Shown in pieces: positions 1 to 9,694 of a stretch of DNA of 57,287 nt. The stretch comes from Actinomortierella ambigua. Lineage: Eukaryota > Mortierellomycota > Mortierellomycetes > Mortierellales > Mortierellaceae. The position numbers and the translations under genes are program-made. Numbering within the stretch: position 1 is the stretch's first letter; each line of letters opens with the position of its first letter. Where the stretch lies: NCBI GenBank assembly GCA_016098155.1, contig JAAAJB010000175.1, positions 1-57,287 on the forward strand, written 5' to 3'. The notes below the pieces were generated by a model. That model ran no database searches, was not told the DNA's origin, and was given only the letters and a program-made list of their open reading frames with translations.

Positions 1-48
<48 letters not shown>
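1..48. repeat. (CT)n dinucleotide microsatellite
   Basis: The window opens in an uninterrupted run of about 24 CT units. It lies 5' of, or in an intron of, the OB-fold gene. It is the first of many pyrimidine/purine tracts in the non-coding DNA here. Confidence 0.95.
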
Positions 49-51
<3 letters not shown>

Positions 52-173
52 CCCCTGCGCACCCCCTTCCTCTTTACCCTCCCTTGCCTCGGTGCTCATT
101 TTAACTTGGATGGCACTGTCTTCTAACCAAAGGATTGCACTCATTCGCTTTATTTGCTTTATTTTTATTATAG

Positions 174-1302
174 TCGTGAAAGTCGCTTCACTCATGCCAG
201 ACCAGCATGGCTGCAATCTACGTTTGCGGGTCCTCTCGGTCGAGGCCATTACTGAGACGGTCCACCCAGAAAGTATGCCATCACTCCTTTTTTGTACTCT
301 GTGTGGTGTTACACACCACCGTATGACATTGAAACAGCAGTGGTTGGATGATCTTTACTTCTTCTCAAATCAAACGTTATCTTTCTACTTTTCTTTCTCT
401 ACCTGGGGTATGTAGCTGGCAAGATTATGCAATCTGCTGAAGCCATTGTTGGCGATGACACTGCGTGCGTCCTCTTGAATCTGAAGAACGGTAAGCGCTG
501 TCCATCCTACATGCAAGGTAGCCGCAGTCTTTTGTTATCTTTATCTTTGTCTCATCCTTGTCCATTTAATTCTGGCGGCTTCATAGAGCAAGTTAATCTG
601 CTGTCGAGGAACGCTCGACTACAGATTCTCAATGGTTTTGTCCACATGCACCGAGGGTTCATGCGACTGGAGGTCGACGAGGACGAAGAGGCTCATGCCG
701 ACATGGGGGACCCCAACAGCCGCAAGCCTTCCATCACGGCCATCTCGGAGGAAGATGAAGATGACGACCTAGAGTCGATGCTGACGTGCGATGGCGACAA
801 TTTCTCGCATCATCTCTCATCGTCGCCGTCGTCGTCCTCTTCTTCGTCTTCCGCATCCTCCTCCTCGTCTTCCTCTTCTTCCTCTTCTTCGAGTTTTGTG
901 AACAGCAGCCACCACAGCAGCCTTTCGGCGTCGCCGATTCGTTCCAACAGCCCGTCGTCGTCGTCATCGTCTCCCTACCTTTCGTCGTCCATCTTTCGCC
1001 ATGAGGACACTGTTGGATCATCGTCGACACGGTTGACGCAAATGTCGTCGTCTTCCCCCCCGTCCATCTCGGCCAATCCAGCTCCGACATCGGTATTGTC
1101 GGTCCCTTTCTCGTCCTCATCGACCAGTCTGTCGTCGGCTGCTTCGTCGCTGTCGTCGTCAACGACCTCGTCCTTTTCGTCCAGCCGCGACCTTATGGAG
1201 ATTGAGATGCGCCTCGGCACAGGAGGCAGTGTACCGTTGGTTGAATACTATCGTTCGCTTGAGTTTGACTACCTTTCGACCGTAGAACCTGTGGGCCGAT
1301 AG
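174..1302 (+). CDS. OB-fold nucleic-acid-binding protein with poly-Ser tail (5' end missing)
   Basis: Three exons can be spliced: 174-272, 416-490 and 587-1302, with matching phases and GT-AG borders. The join gives one OB-fold: KVASLMPDQHGCNLRLRVLS, then a GKIMQSAEAIVGDDTACVLL strand pair, then LNGFVHMHRGFMRLEVDEDE. This is the layout of the SOSS-B/hSSB1-like and plant At4g28440-like single-stranded nucleic-acid binders (family knowledge: 'VKV..LKP...G..L.VKV', 'GDETG', 'F.G..RL'). After the fold come an acidic stretch and a long Ser-rich region with many (TCG)n/(TCC)n codons, which is not part of the family core. Exon 174-272 begins in phase, so at least one 5' exon lies upstream, before the window or in the first 120 bases. 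The 96-nt intron at 491-586 is a multiple of three and has no in-frame stop, so its retention would be silent to ORF callers. Binding to RNA or ssDNA is inferred from the fold only. Confidence 0.72.
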
Positions 1303-2052
1303 AGGCCTACTGGAGGCTCGTTCTTCTCTTGCACCCTCCCCTCCCTTTCTCTTCTGTTTACATACCTGCGTCTTCTTTCTTTCTTTCTGTACATCAGATC
1401 CATTCGCACCATCTCCCGATCTCTCTTTGTCTATCTTTGCCTCGCTACAACTGTCATCCTCGATAAAAAAACCATTTGCGTTTCTCGCCACTTAGAAAAA
1501 TGCTTGCTTCTTTTTTGTCTCGTTCAAATATTCAGACCAATTATATAACATGACAATAAACGCGTGTGCATGTATTGTAGAAGCAGAGGAGTTTCTGAAG
1601 TGTATGTTATATGTTTGCGAGCTCACACAAACCTGCCTAATTTGGGTCGAGGAACCTCCAGAGTCCGAAGCCCCAGTAGCTTGTCTGGGTAGTTTCTGTC
1701 GTGCATGTTGTGGGACCGACATGATTGCCTTTTTTTTTTTTTTTTTTTCCGTACGTCTGGAAGCTCAAGGCTATCCATTGAGATATTTTGAGCTCAGTTT
1801 GTGATGGAGAAGCCTGGATACTGACCTCCACGCTACACATTGGACGATCAAGTGCCCCTAGAACTGACCAAACTCCTAGTTTATTGAAATCCTAAAGTGT
1901 CAACATGTTCCCATGCAAGTGTAACTCCTCTTCACTCTACACCAGAATAATATATTGTTTTGCGCATTAGTCTGTGTGACAATTAAACCAGAGTGCTTTT
2001 AGGAGATTTCTGTGGGGCCACCAGAAGTTTTTTCAAGCTATGCCCTGCCATG
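1303..2052. other. Intergenic, convergent 3' ends
   Basis: This 750-base stretch separates the stop codons of the OB-fold gene (+) and the 586-residue gene (-). It holds a T tract at 1730-1749 and AT-rich 3'-UTR-like sequence. No convincing coding signal was seen on either strand. Confidence 0.6.
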
Positions 2053-3813
2053 TTAATCGCGAGGCGAGCCGGGCGGTGTAGTCAGTGTTGGCGGCATGGT
2101 TGACTGGTTCGAGGTATCAAGGAGTTGGAACGACAAAGTCGTCCATTTCGCCACCTTTTTCGCCATCTCCGACACACGTCTCTGCAGGGCCAGCACTGAC
2201 GCTACGATCGTCAACACAGTTATCGTCGTGGTATGGTCCCACTGCGCAGGGAAGGAAACTGTTCCGTCATTGATCATCTGGTATTGACGTCCCGCGCGCT
2301 TCCGCATGGAGAAAAACGTGATGGACGGCCCGGCGATGCGCAGACCATATACAATCAGTTGCGAGCTAATGTCGCCACTGGTCTTGGCACAGATTGCGTC
2401 AAAGGTGTCTTTGAGTACCTTTGCCAACTTGCGTATGTCCGTCAAGGCTTTAGTACCGTTTGGCCCTGGATCCTTCCGTGCAGCCTCCAAGACACAGAGC
2501 TCAAGACGGGTCTTAATGGACACAATAAGACCGTCGACCTTACGACCAACCGCCTGCTTCGCAGAGCTTTCTGCTTTGCGGTCCCTGTTCTTGCGTAGGG
2601 CAGAAGCCTGTGAGTGAACTTCCGCAGGCCGAAAGCTGAGCATGTCGTCACATAGCATCAGGCTGTTGAGAAACCCCCACAGAGTTTGTACGTAGAAGGA
2701 CTCTGAACCTAATTCTGGTAGCCTGAATTGCAAGTTCCGGTACACGATATGTATATGCAGTAAGACTACGTGGGTTGCCTCGCGGAATGCTTCGTCTGGA
2801 GGTTGGTCGTCCGCCTCGCCAACGTGCTGCCATCCTTGCGCAAGCATCTTCATGACCTTGGCGGGCTCTTTATCGAAACGCTGAAGGTACTCTTGCTCCG
2901 CTTCGCTCACCAGGTTTGTGCGCTCACCATCACGCTTTACGAGCACCTCTGACAGGACGGCTTTGTCTGCAGGATCCGAGGCTAGAGCGATGAGGCCGGC
3001 TGGGTCATCGATGATGAAGGAATGCAACGAAGACTCTTTCCTAAGCGTACGCACGTGCTCTGCAAGAAGGTCATCTACGTAGACACCTGACGGAAGCCTC
3101 CAGGCTTCACCACGAAAAGCGGCAAAGTTGAGGTTAAACTCGTCCGTCATGGCCATGATCGCCCTGGTAGATAATGTGCTGCTGCTGCTATTGCTGCCGC
3201 TAGAATGGCTACTCCTATGGCTGATGCTCGTCGACCGCGAGCAGTTGGATGATATTCTCGTGGCACGCGAGGATGAGGGCTGTTGGACCAGCGGCATGGG
3301 AGGTGCTGCCGCTGCTACGGTGGCTGCTGCTGCAGTCCCCGTCTTGCTCCAAAACGTGGAAACCTCCATCTCGGTGAGCTCAGGAACGCTGGTGAAGCCC
3401 GCAGCGAGTGAGTCAAAGTCAACCAGTTGGTCAAACTCGGCATGGTTCTCCTTCGCTGAATCGTCGCTAAAGTACTGTTTAATGACGTTCCACATCTTGG
3501 CGGCGGCGGCCGACGAAGTACGCTTGGACGATCCTTTGATGTGCGTCAGGTAGTCGCTGGTCACTGGTGCCCGCCCAGGACGCAGCTTAAGACCTACCAA
3601 GTAGTCTATGGCGCAGAGCTCCGACTTTTGCCGTCGATGACCGAATATTGCGAATGCCAGCTTAGACTGCAGGTGCTCGAGCTCGTTTGTTGTCGTCTCG
3701 CCCGAATCTTCGTCTTGTGTATCGACGACATCGACAACACTGCTGGGCATAGCCCGTGGGGACTTTCGTGGTGGCTGTGCCTGGTTGGCGGGTGGCGAGG
3801 GTCGTTTAGGCAT
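2053..3813 (-). CDS. Hypothetical protein, possible PD-(D/E)XK nuclease-like fold
   Basis: A single open frame of 586 residues starting at ATG 3813. The N terminus is basic and Pro-rich (PKRPSPP, PPRKSPR), like a nuclear localisation signal. Residues about 160-215 are Ala- and Ser-rich and low in complexity. The C-terminal half is globular. It has an acidic helix start (SESFYV, about 370), then basic spacer, then GRKVDGLIVS (423-432) and RLELCVLEAARK (436-447), followed by TKALTDIRKLAKVLKD. An Asp in a strand (D427) and an E-x(4)-E-x(3)-K strand (E438, E443, K447) are what the PD-(D/E)XK fold would need. I have seen proteins of this general pattern in Mucoromycota, often as large lineage-specific families of unknown role. 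The fold assignment is inference. No intron is needed. It has no operon-like partner. It could instead be a domesticated transposon-associated protein. Confidence 0.65.
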   Translation of the reverse strand: MPKRPSPPANQAQPPRKSPRAMPSSVVDVVDTQDEDSGETTTNELEHLQSKLAFAIFGHRRQKSELCAIDYLVGLKLRPGRAPVTSDYLTHIKGSSKRTSSAAAAKMWNVIKQYFSDDSAKENHAEFDQLVDFDSLAAGFTSVPELTEMEVSTFWSKTGTAAAATVAAAAPPMPLVQQPSSSRATRISSNCSRSTSISHRSSHSSGSNSSSSTLSTRAIMAMTDEFNLNFAAFRGEAWRLPSGVYVDDLLAEHVRTLRKESSLHSFIIDDPAGLIALASDPADKAVLSEVLVKRDGERTNLVSEAEQEYLQRFDKEPAKVMKMLAQGWQHVGEADDQPPDEAFREATHVVLLHIHIVYRNLQFRLPELGSESFYVQTLWGFLNSLMLCDDMLSFRPAEVHSQASALRKNRDRKAESSAKQAVGRKVDGLIVSIKTRLELCVLEAARKDPGPNGTKALTDIRKLAKVLKDTFDAICAKTSGDISSQLIVYGLRIAGPSITFFSMRKRAGRQYQMINDGTVSFPAQWDHTTTITVLTIVASVLALQRRVSEMAKKVAKWTTLSFQLLDTSNQSTMPPTLTTPPGSPRD

Positions 3814-5691
3814 ATGTTGCAGGTGGTATTAATCAGGTATTGCTAACAATCGGGGTTGTTCTCAAAGTTGTTCTCAAACTTAAACAATCATATGGAGCTG
3901 CCGTTGATATCGAAATAACTGTCCTGCCGTGGTACATTTCTCGACAGTTGACCATCAACACGGCGCAACCACGCATGCAGCAAGGGAGGGGTGGCAACGA
4001 GATTGGATGGAACCAATGTGGCAATGCCAATGGCCACCACATGCAACGCGCGTCCCCCTTGGACTAAGCCACACGGCTAAACGCCTCAAAATGCATTATG
4101 CAGTGGCCAAGCATTTTGTTATTCATTCTGCATGACCAGACGACAACTTGCCCAGAGATTGTTCACCAAGCGGTCTGCCCCATCTACAACAAGCCAGGTT
4201 CATTCAGGGCTGCACATCATAAGAAAAAGTCTACACAACCAACTTCCACCCATGCTGACACATTAAGGTAATGGTAGTGTCCAGGAAGATAATTCACAGC
4301 GTTGTTGCACGGATTTCAAGAATGAATGCGAGCAGGGTCCACCTTGGGTACATGAGGCAATAGTCTAAGCGTCTGCGCTGGACTGTCTCGTTATTACCTC
4401 TCCTCAGTCCAATACTGAGGTGGTGCTGGATTTGAACGGCTGCTTTCGGGTTGCTCCTTGGGTACGTGAGGCAATAGTCTAAGCGCCTGCGCTGGACTGC
4501 CTTGTTATGACCTCTTCATAGTCATTGTTTTGGCCGTGTTGGTGCTGCAATCTGAACAGTGTGTTGTCCGTAAGCCTCGTGGGTACATGAAGGTTGGCGT
4601 GGTGATGCCTTGTGGGAAGGCTCCTTCAATACGACCCCATTCATTGTTGTGTCCACTTCTCGCTAGGAAGAGCAGGGACCCATGTGTTGCCAGCGAGGGA
4701 CAGCTCCTTGGGTACATGAGGCAATAGTCTAGGCGTCTGCGCTGGACTGTCTCGCTATGACCTCTCCTTCACCCTTGTGGTCGAGGTGGTGCTGCTGATC
4801 CTGAGCTGGCACAGTTGGTTGCTACTTGGGTACGTGAGGCAATAGTCCAAGCGTTTGCGCTGGACTGTCTCGCCATGACCTCTGCACAGTCATTCTTTGG
4901 CTGTGTTGGTGCTGCAACTGATGCCGTTTGCCTCTTTTTGAGGCCGATGGCTATGGTGAACATAAGTCTTCGCTTAGCTGCGGCTGTATTCACCGCTGGG
5001 TGACTGGGGCCATGTAATAGCATCAAAGGAGTTGTGCGGTTGTAGTTGTCCTTCGTTTCGCTAACCATTGCACCTTCTTTCCAGCCTTCTTATTTTTTTT
5101 CTTTTTATTTAGGATGGTAGATGCTGTCAGATGACCATGATCGTAAAGAGTGCGTGGTGGTTCACGGATGACAGGATGGTAGGATGCTTTCTCACTGTGA
5201 AGTAGTTGCCTGATTCTATTCCACACTCTAGTGCAGGCCATGCACTGGGTCGCATGGGTTTAAGTAGGCCATCGATGATAGAATTGGTCAAGCTAGGCCA
5301 GGCAGGGTATTATACACGCAATAAACTGTCTCGTCCTCAATTATGTTTGCATTCATTTAAGAGGACACCACAGGGTGGGACTACTTGAAATACGACAATT
5401 GATGACTTCCAGCAGTTTGCTGTCTGTTTGTTATATATATTTTTCTCATCCACCTCGTTCCTCGATACCATGACTGTTGCCACTTTCGTTATGATTGCAT
5501 AGCACTCTCAAGGGAACAGGAATTTTGGATGTGAAAGCGATCGTGGTGCATGTCACTGGCACCCCAAACAGTCTGTGCCAATAGGAGCTCTGAGAATAAA
5601 GTCGTCCCCACAGTTTCTCCCCCTTTATAATTTTCTTTATTCTTCATTCTCCACTCAATTCATTTCCCCCCTGAATCATCCGCCAGCAGCC
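3814..5691. other. Intergenic region between divergent genes, with a tandem repeat cluster
   Basis: This stretch lies between the 5' ends of the 586-residue gene (-) and AUH (+). Apart from the repeat cluster at 4335-4890 I see no gene. The short frames across the repeats are interrupted and repeat-derived. Bases about 5600-5691, immediately before the AUH start, are pyrimidine-rich, as in a fungal promoter. Confidence 0.55.
4335..4890. repeat. Tandem cluster of a ~115-bp repeat with a ~70-bp conserved core
   Basis: The core TTGGGTACRTGAGGCAATAG, followed by TCYAAGCGYYTGCGCTGGAC and TGTCTCGYTATGACCTCT, occurs at about 4342, 4456, 4706 and 4824. A degenerate fifth copy (GTGGGTACATGAAGGTTGG) lies at about 4580. 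Spacing is about 111-128 bp. Sequence between cores is also related (GGTGGTGCTG or TTGGTGCTGC before each core). Read on the reverse strand, the core contains ATGGCGAGACAGTCC, similar to a tRNA A box, and one unit has CGTTCAAATCC, similar to a B box. I could not fold a proper cloverleaf. A tRNA-derived SINE or pseudo-tRNA array is possible but unproven. Confidence 0.85.
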
Positions 5692-7466
5692 ATGCTCCGC
5701 TCATTCGTCGCACGCGCTCTTACTCATCAGCCTGTCAAGGCACGCCAGGCTGTTGCTATGGCGGCCACGGCTTCTGCCTCGCGCATCCGCTTTGTCTCCA
5801 CCTCCTCTTCCTCGACCGATGCCCCTCCAGCAGACAAGGAGTGCTATCTTCAGCGCCTGGAGGGAGCGGATCAAGGTAAATCTTTTTAGATTTTTGATTT
5901 TCTTCCCACGGTCCAAATACCGGTGCTGCTGCACCCATGAGGCACAGGAGGATGGAAGAGAGGCATTGAGGGGAGGATGAGAAAAAAACAATGGCATTGA
6001 TGCATCTTGCTGTACACATGAGGCTCTCATTGACTCGTCCACTTTTTTTTTTTTTTTTTTTTTTTTTAAAATCACTATTGTTATTACTGTTCCTCCTCTC
6101 AGGCATTGCTGTCATCAACCTCCACCGCCCCAAGGCTTCCAACGCCCTGTCGCGCAAGTTTGTCAATGAATTCCGTGGTGCCCTGGAAGAGCTCCGTTAC
6201 GACAAGTAATGTTCTTGGGAATGAGGAAAAGAGAGGCCAGAGAGGAGAAGAGAGTTAGAGGGAGAGTGTGTGTATGTCCGGATCACATGGAGGAGCATAC
6301 CGTGCAGCCGATCCTATGATCCGGTTGTTTTGTTATCTCATCTGCATGTGGTATTTTACTCACTTTAGCGGGAAAAGAAACAATGAATTCTTAACGGCAC
6401 CCTCCTTTTATTTTTCTCGTTTGCCTTCTCCATCTTTCTGAACCAATATAGTGAGGCGCGTGTGGTGATCCTCAGGAGTTTGGTGGATGGCATTTTCTGT
6501 GCGGGCGCCGATCTGCGCGAGCGCGCCACCATGTCGCCCGTTGAGGTCAAGCAGTTCCTGGCCAACCTGCGCGAGAGCTTCCGCGATCTCGAGACCCTGC
6601 CCATCCCAACTATTGCCGTCATTGACGGCGCCGCACTCGGTGGTGGTCTCGAGATGGCCCTCTGCTGTGATATGCGCATCGGTAGCGCACACCCCAAGGT
6701 CAAGATTGGCTTGGTCGAGACCCGTCTGGCCATTATCCCTGGGTAAATGAGAGAACAATATGATGTGGCCTTTGCAGTTTGCGATGGGACATGCTATGCT
6801 CGTGTTGATTTTTCTTAATATTCATCCTCCTTTTTCTTCTCCCTCCAATAATAGTGCCGGTGGTACTCAGCGTCTGCCTCGCCTGATTGGTATTCCCAAG
6901 GCCAAGGAGCTTATTTACTCGTCCAAGATTCTTAATGCAAAGGACGCCAAGGAAGTTGGTAGGAGAGAGTTGGACTTTTTTTTTGTCTCTCACTCTTTTA
7001 GTATTACAATGGGCATTGAAAACACAAGACTGACAGATTACCGTCATTCCTTCTTTTTTTTTTTTTTGATTCCTTGTCTAGGCATCTTGAACCACGCTGT
7101 CGACGAAACCTCAGGATACGAAAAGGCCCTTTCCATCGCCCGTGATATCCTGCCCATGGGTCCTGTGGCCATCCGCATGGCCAAGTCTGCCATTGACAAG
7201 GGCACTCAGTTTGAGATGTAAGTGAAAAATTGGACCTATCTTACACATGCCAGACTATATGAAAGGATGAGAAAATGAGCACCACAGACTCATCGTGTTA
7301 AAATTATCCTCTTTTTTTTTGTCCGCTACTCTTGATTTTGTTGAATAGTGACTCTGGATTGGAGTATGAACAAGCCTGCTATGCCCAGATCATCCCAACA
7401 GAGGATCGCCTAGAAGGCTTGGCTGCCTTCCGTGAGAAGCGCAAGCCTGTCTACAAGGGCAAATAA
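5692..7466 (+). CDS. AUH: 3-methylglutaconyl-CoA hydratase, mitochondrial (enoyl-CoA hydratase family)
   Basis: Six exons: 5692-5875, 6103-6205, 6452-6742, 6855-6958, 7082-7217 and 7349-7466, all GT-AG, giving 311 residues. The first about 50 residues are rich in Arg, Ser and Ala ([10 protein letters not shown]), a mitochondrial presequence. The crotonase core has the CoA/oxyanion-hole loops [10 protein letters not shown] (111-120) and ALGGGLEM (157-164), with the two catalytic glutamates at E163 and E185 ([12 protein letters not shown]). [12 protein letters not shown] and the C-terminal [18 protein letters not shown] and YKGK closely follow the AUH subgroup rather than generic ECHS1. The enzyme hydrates 3-methylglutaconyl-CoA to HMG-CoA in leucine breakdown. 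AUH proteins were also described as AU-rich RNA binders; whether that applies here is not visible. The start is chosen because the presequence begins there and the upstream in-frame extension is pyrimidine-rich leader. Confidence 0.95.
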
Positions 7467-7519
7467 AAAACATATCCTTTCTCCTCTCTCCTCTCTCCTC
7501 ATCACCCCGTTTAGACTAG

Positions 7520-7525
7520 AATAAA
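7520..7525 (+). terminator. AATAAA poly(A) signal of AUH
   Basis: AATAAA lies about 54 bases after the AUH stop codon and about 90 bases before the 3' end of the convergent oxidase gene, so the two 3' UTRs are close or may overlap. Confidence 0.6.
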
Positions 7526-7618
7526 ATCAACTATTTCTCAAGATCTCTTTGCTATTTTCTTTTAGTTATTGTTATACACATGACACGATGACACAATGCT
7601 ATAATACATCAGTGTTGT

Positions 7619-9118
7619 TCACGACAGAGGAATGGACTGTGGGAAGGCAAAGAGATTCTTCGGGTCTGCCTTCTTCTTAATCTCCATCAGCCGCAACAAG
7701 TTCTCCTCGCCATAGTACGCACTCAGCGGCATACCGAGCTCTATCATGTTCTGGTAAGCTTCGATTGGCGTCTCGGACCCATACTCGGCCTTCAAGTCCC
7801 TGGCCAAGTTGGCGCTCCACTCGAGACATTTCGGGCACGTCAGACCAGGACCCGAGTCTGGGTTGCCCCATTCCGAAAAGGGGACCAAGGTCACGAGTGC
7901 GCCGCGATGGTGGTCAAAGACCGAGGGGATCTCTTGACGATCGAGCATGCCGCCCAACATGTCAATGATGAAATACGTCGCCGAGCCACCCTCGGGTGGG
8001 TGTGACAGGTACTGGACGATAATATCCTTCTCCTTGACCGACAACTTGCGTCGGTACATGAGCGACCGTCCCCGCATGTACCGGTTGTTGTTGGCGACAT
8101 AGTGTTCGAGCGTGCCACCCTTCAGCCAGTTCCATAATGTTGCGGCCTCGTACCAGTTGCCCTCGTGCAGCGACGTGTTGATGGGCGGGGTTGGCCCGGT
8201 CATGGACAGGAACGGGGTGATGGCCTTGAGAGCGTCCTCTTTTGTGCCGAGGAAGTTGACCTTGACATCAATGCCAAGCGAGCTAGGGAAAACAAGGATC
8301 TGGAGCTCGTCGGGGGCCGACGTGGCCTGATCGGCCAGCGCATCGATGATGAACGGGAACTGGGTGAGGGGGAACTGGTAGATGATGGTCGTGATCGGCA
8401 AGGGCGCCTTGTGGGCCTGGAACCGAAACTCGGTCACGACACCAAAGTTACCACCGCCGGCGCCGCGCATCGCCCAGAACAGGTCTGGATCCGAATGGGC
8501 CGTAATGTCGCGGATCTGACCCTGGGCATCGATCAACGTCAGCCCGACAATGTTGTGTGTCAACATCCCGTACTTGCGCGCCAGCATCCCCACGCCTCCT
8601 CCCAGAGCATGTCCGCCAACCCCGACGGACGGGCACACGCCCGCGGGTAACAGGTGCTCTCCTTCAAACCATAGGCGAGAGTACATGGGTCCGAGATGGG
8701 TGCCCGCACCCACCGTTGCAATCCCCGTCGACTGGTCGAGCGAGAATTGCTGGAATTGCGCCACGTCGATCACGAGAGCGCCGTCTTGTCCACCTTCGCA
8801 GTACCCTTCAAAGGAGTGTCCGCCCGACCGGGGCGCTACCGAGACGTTGAAGGTTGCTGCACACTGGATGGCCTTTGCGGCGTCTTCGTTGGTGGCTGGG
8901 TGGTAGATGGCCGTTGGGTGGAACTCAAACAGGAGGTTGTAGCCGTAGCGATCGGCGTCGTAGTTGGTCGACGAAGGCAAGGTCACGGAGGAACCGCTGT
9001 TGGTTTGGATGTTTTGCAGGCATTCAAATAGTCCCACCGGCAGTGCTTGTGTGTTGCGTGGAAGGATGTGTAGTGCTGCTGCCACGACGGCTATTAAGAT
9101 GTATGAAGAAAAGCGCAT
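7619..9118 (-). CDS. Secreted BBE-like FAD-linked oxidase, copy 1
   Basis: 499 residues, no intron. It has a signal peptide (about 1-25, MRFSSYILIAVVAAALHIL), then a PCMH-type FAD-binding domain (about 65-240), substrate domain and C-terminal BBE segment. RSGGHSFEGY supplies H101 for the 8-alpha-histidyl bond, and AGVCPSVGVGGHALGGG supplies C162 for the 6-S-cysteinyl bond, as in berberine bridge enzyme and glucooligosaccharide oxidase (CAZy AA7-type; family knowledge). FGVVTEFRF and the ending DPKNLFAFPQSIPL are typical. A CPKC pair lies before the EAYQNMIE motif, where most family members have YQNYIE. The likely reaction is oxidation of a sugar or small secondary metabolite with O2, releasing H2O2; the substrate cannot be read from sequence. 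It is the first of six tandem paralogues and is convergent with AUH. Confidence 0.92.
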   Translation of the reverse strand: MRFSSYILIAVVAAALHILPRNTQALPVGLFECLQNIQTNSGSSVTLPSSTNYDADRYGYNLLFEFHPTAIYHPATNEDAAKAIQCAATFNVSVAPRSGGHSFEGYCEGGQDGALVIDVAQFQQFSLDQSTGIATVGAGTHLGPMYSRLWFEGEHLLPAGVCPSVGVGGHALGGGVGMLARKYGMLTHNIVGLTLIDAQGQIRDITAHSDPDLFWAMRGAGGGNFGVVTEFRFQAHKAPLPITTIIYQFPLTQFPFIIDALADQATSAPDELQILVFPSSLGIDVKVNFLGTKEDALKAITPFLSMTGPTPPINTSLHEGNWYEAATLWNWLKGGTLEHYVANNNRYMRGRSLMYRRKLSVKEKDIIVQYLSHPPEGGSATYFIIDMLGGMLDRQEIPSVFDHHRGALVTLVPFSEWGNPDSGPGLTCPKCLEWSANLARDLKAEYGSETPIEAYQNMIELGMPLSAYYGEENLLRLMEIKKKADPKNLFAFPQSIPLS

Positions 9119-9694
9119 TTTTTATATGAGAATAGATGAGGGAGGTGAGGTGAGAGCGAGATGTGTGTGTGTGTTCTTTCTTGGAAAGAGTTTTAAAAGA
9201 TGGAGACTGGTTTATATATCAAAAAAAAAGAGAAGAGTAACGGTGTTGTCGTGCTCATGCATCATTCATCTCCATGTCTACGCCCTCGACTTTTGGTTGG
9301 TAGATTTGCATTGGCAAGGAGAGGAGAGAATACGCAGTGACGGACGATGTATTTCCTCCCCCTTGCTTGCAGACATGGTATGGATATCCAGGGATGGATG
9401 TATCCTTTCCATCATTTTTACCGTTCGCTGGATCAATGAGACAGAAGCAGTAAACTATTCAAAGTGAAGACGCTAGAATTATAATCTTGTCTTTCTCTAG
9501 TACCATGCCACAAGAGGACAGTCAGGGCGCAGTTTTTTTTTAATTGGTTTCTCTTCTTGACGACAACCATTCCGTCACCCCCTTTCTTTTTTTTTCCAAT
9601 CGACTGTGCAACAACATTGTGGAAGAGAAACTATCACTCAAAGGGGTTGAACGGACCGATGATAAAGACGAGAGGGAAAGACGTAGAAAACTGG
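9119..9694. other. Intergenic, promoter of oxidase copy 1 and 3' flank of copy 2
   Basis: It holds the TATA box of copy 1, purine-rich leader, and short A/T tracts. No gene was seen. Confidence 0.6.
9211..9220 (-). promoter_or_regulatory. TATA box of oxidase copy 1
   Basis: On the reverse strand GATATATAAA lies about 95 bases upstream of the ATG at 9118, in the right place for a core promoter. It is the clearest TATA element of the six oxidase genes; copies 2 and 4 have only TTTAAAA-type tracts 40-70 bases from their starts. Confidence 0.5.

Noticed and set aside
734..1491. Reverse-strand and shifted frames across the Ser-rich region of the first gene
   Set aside because: They are shadows of the TCG/TCC repeats: compositionally biased, without motifs, and overlapping a spliced OB-fold gene.
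4335..4890. Functional tRNA genes in the tandem repeat
   Set aside because: A- and B-box-like words occur, but acceptor and T-arm stems do not pair properly in any unit; kept only as a repeat.
4335..4890. CRISPR-like array
   Set aside because: Only five units, cores of about 70 bp that vary, related spacers, and a eukaryotic setting.
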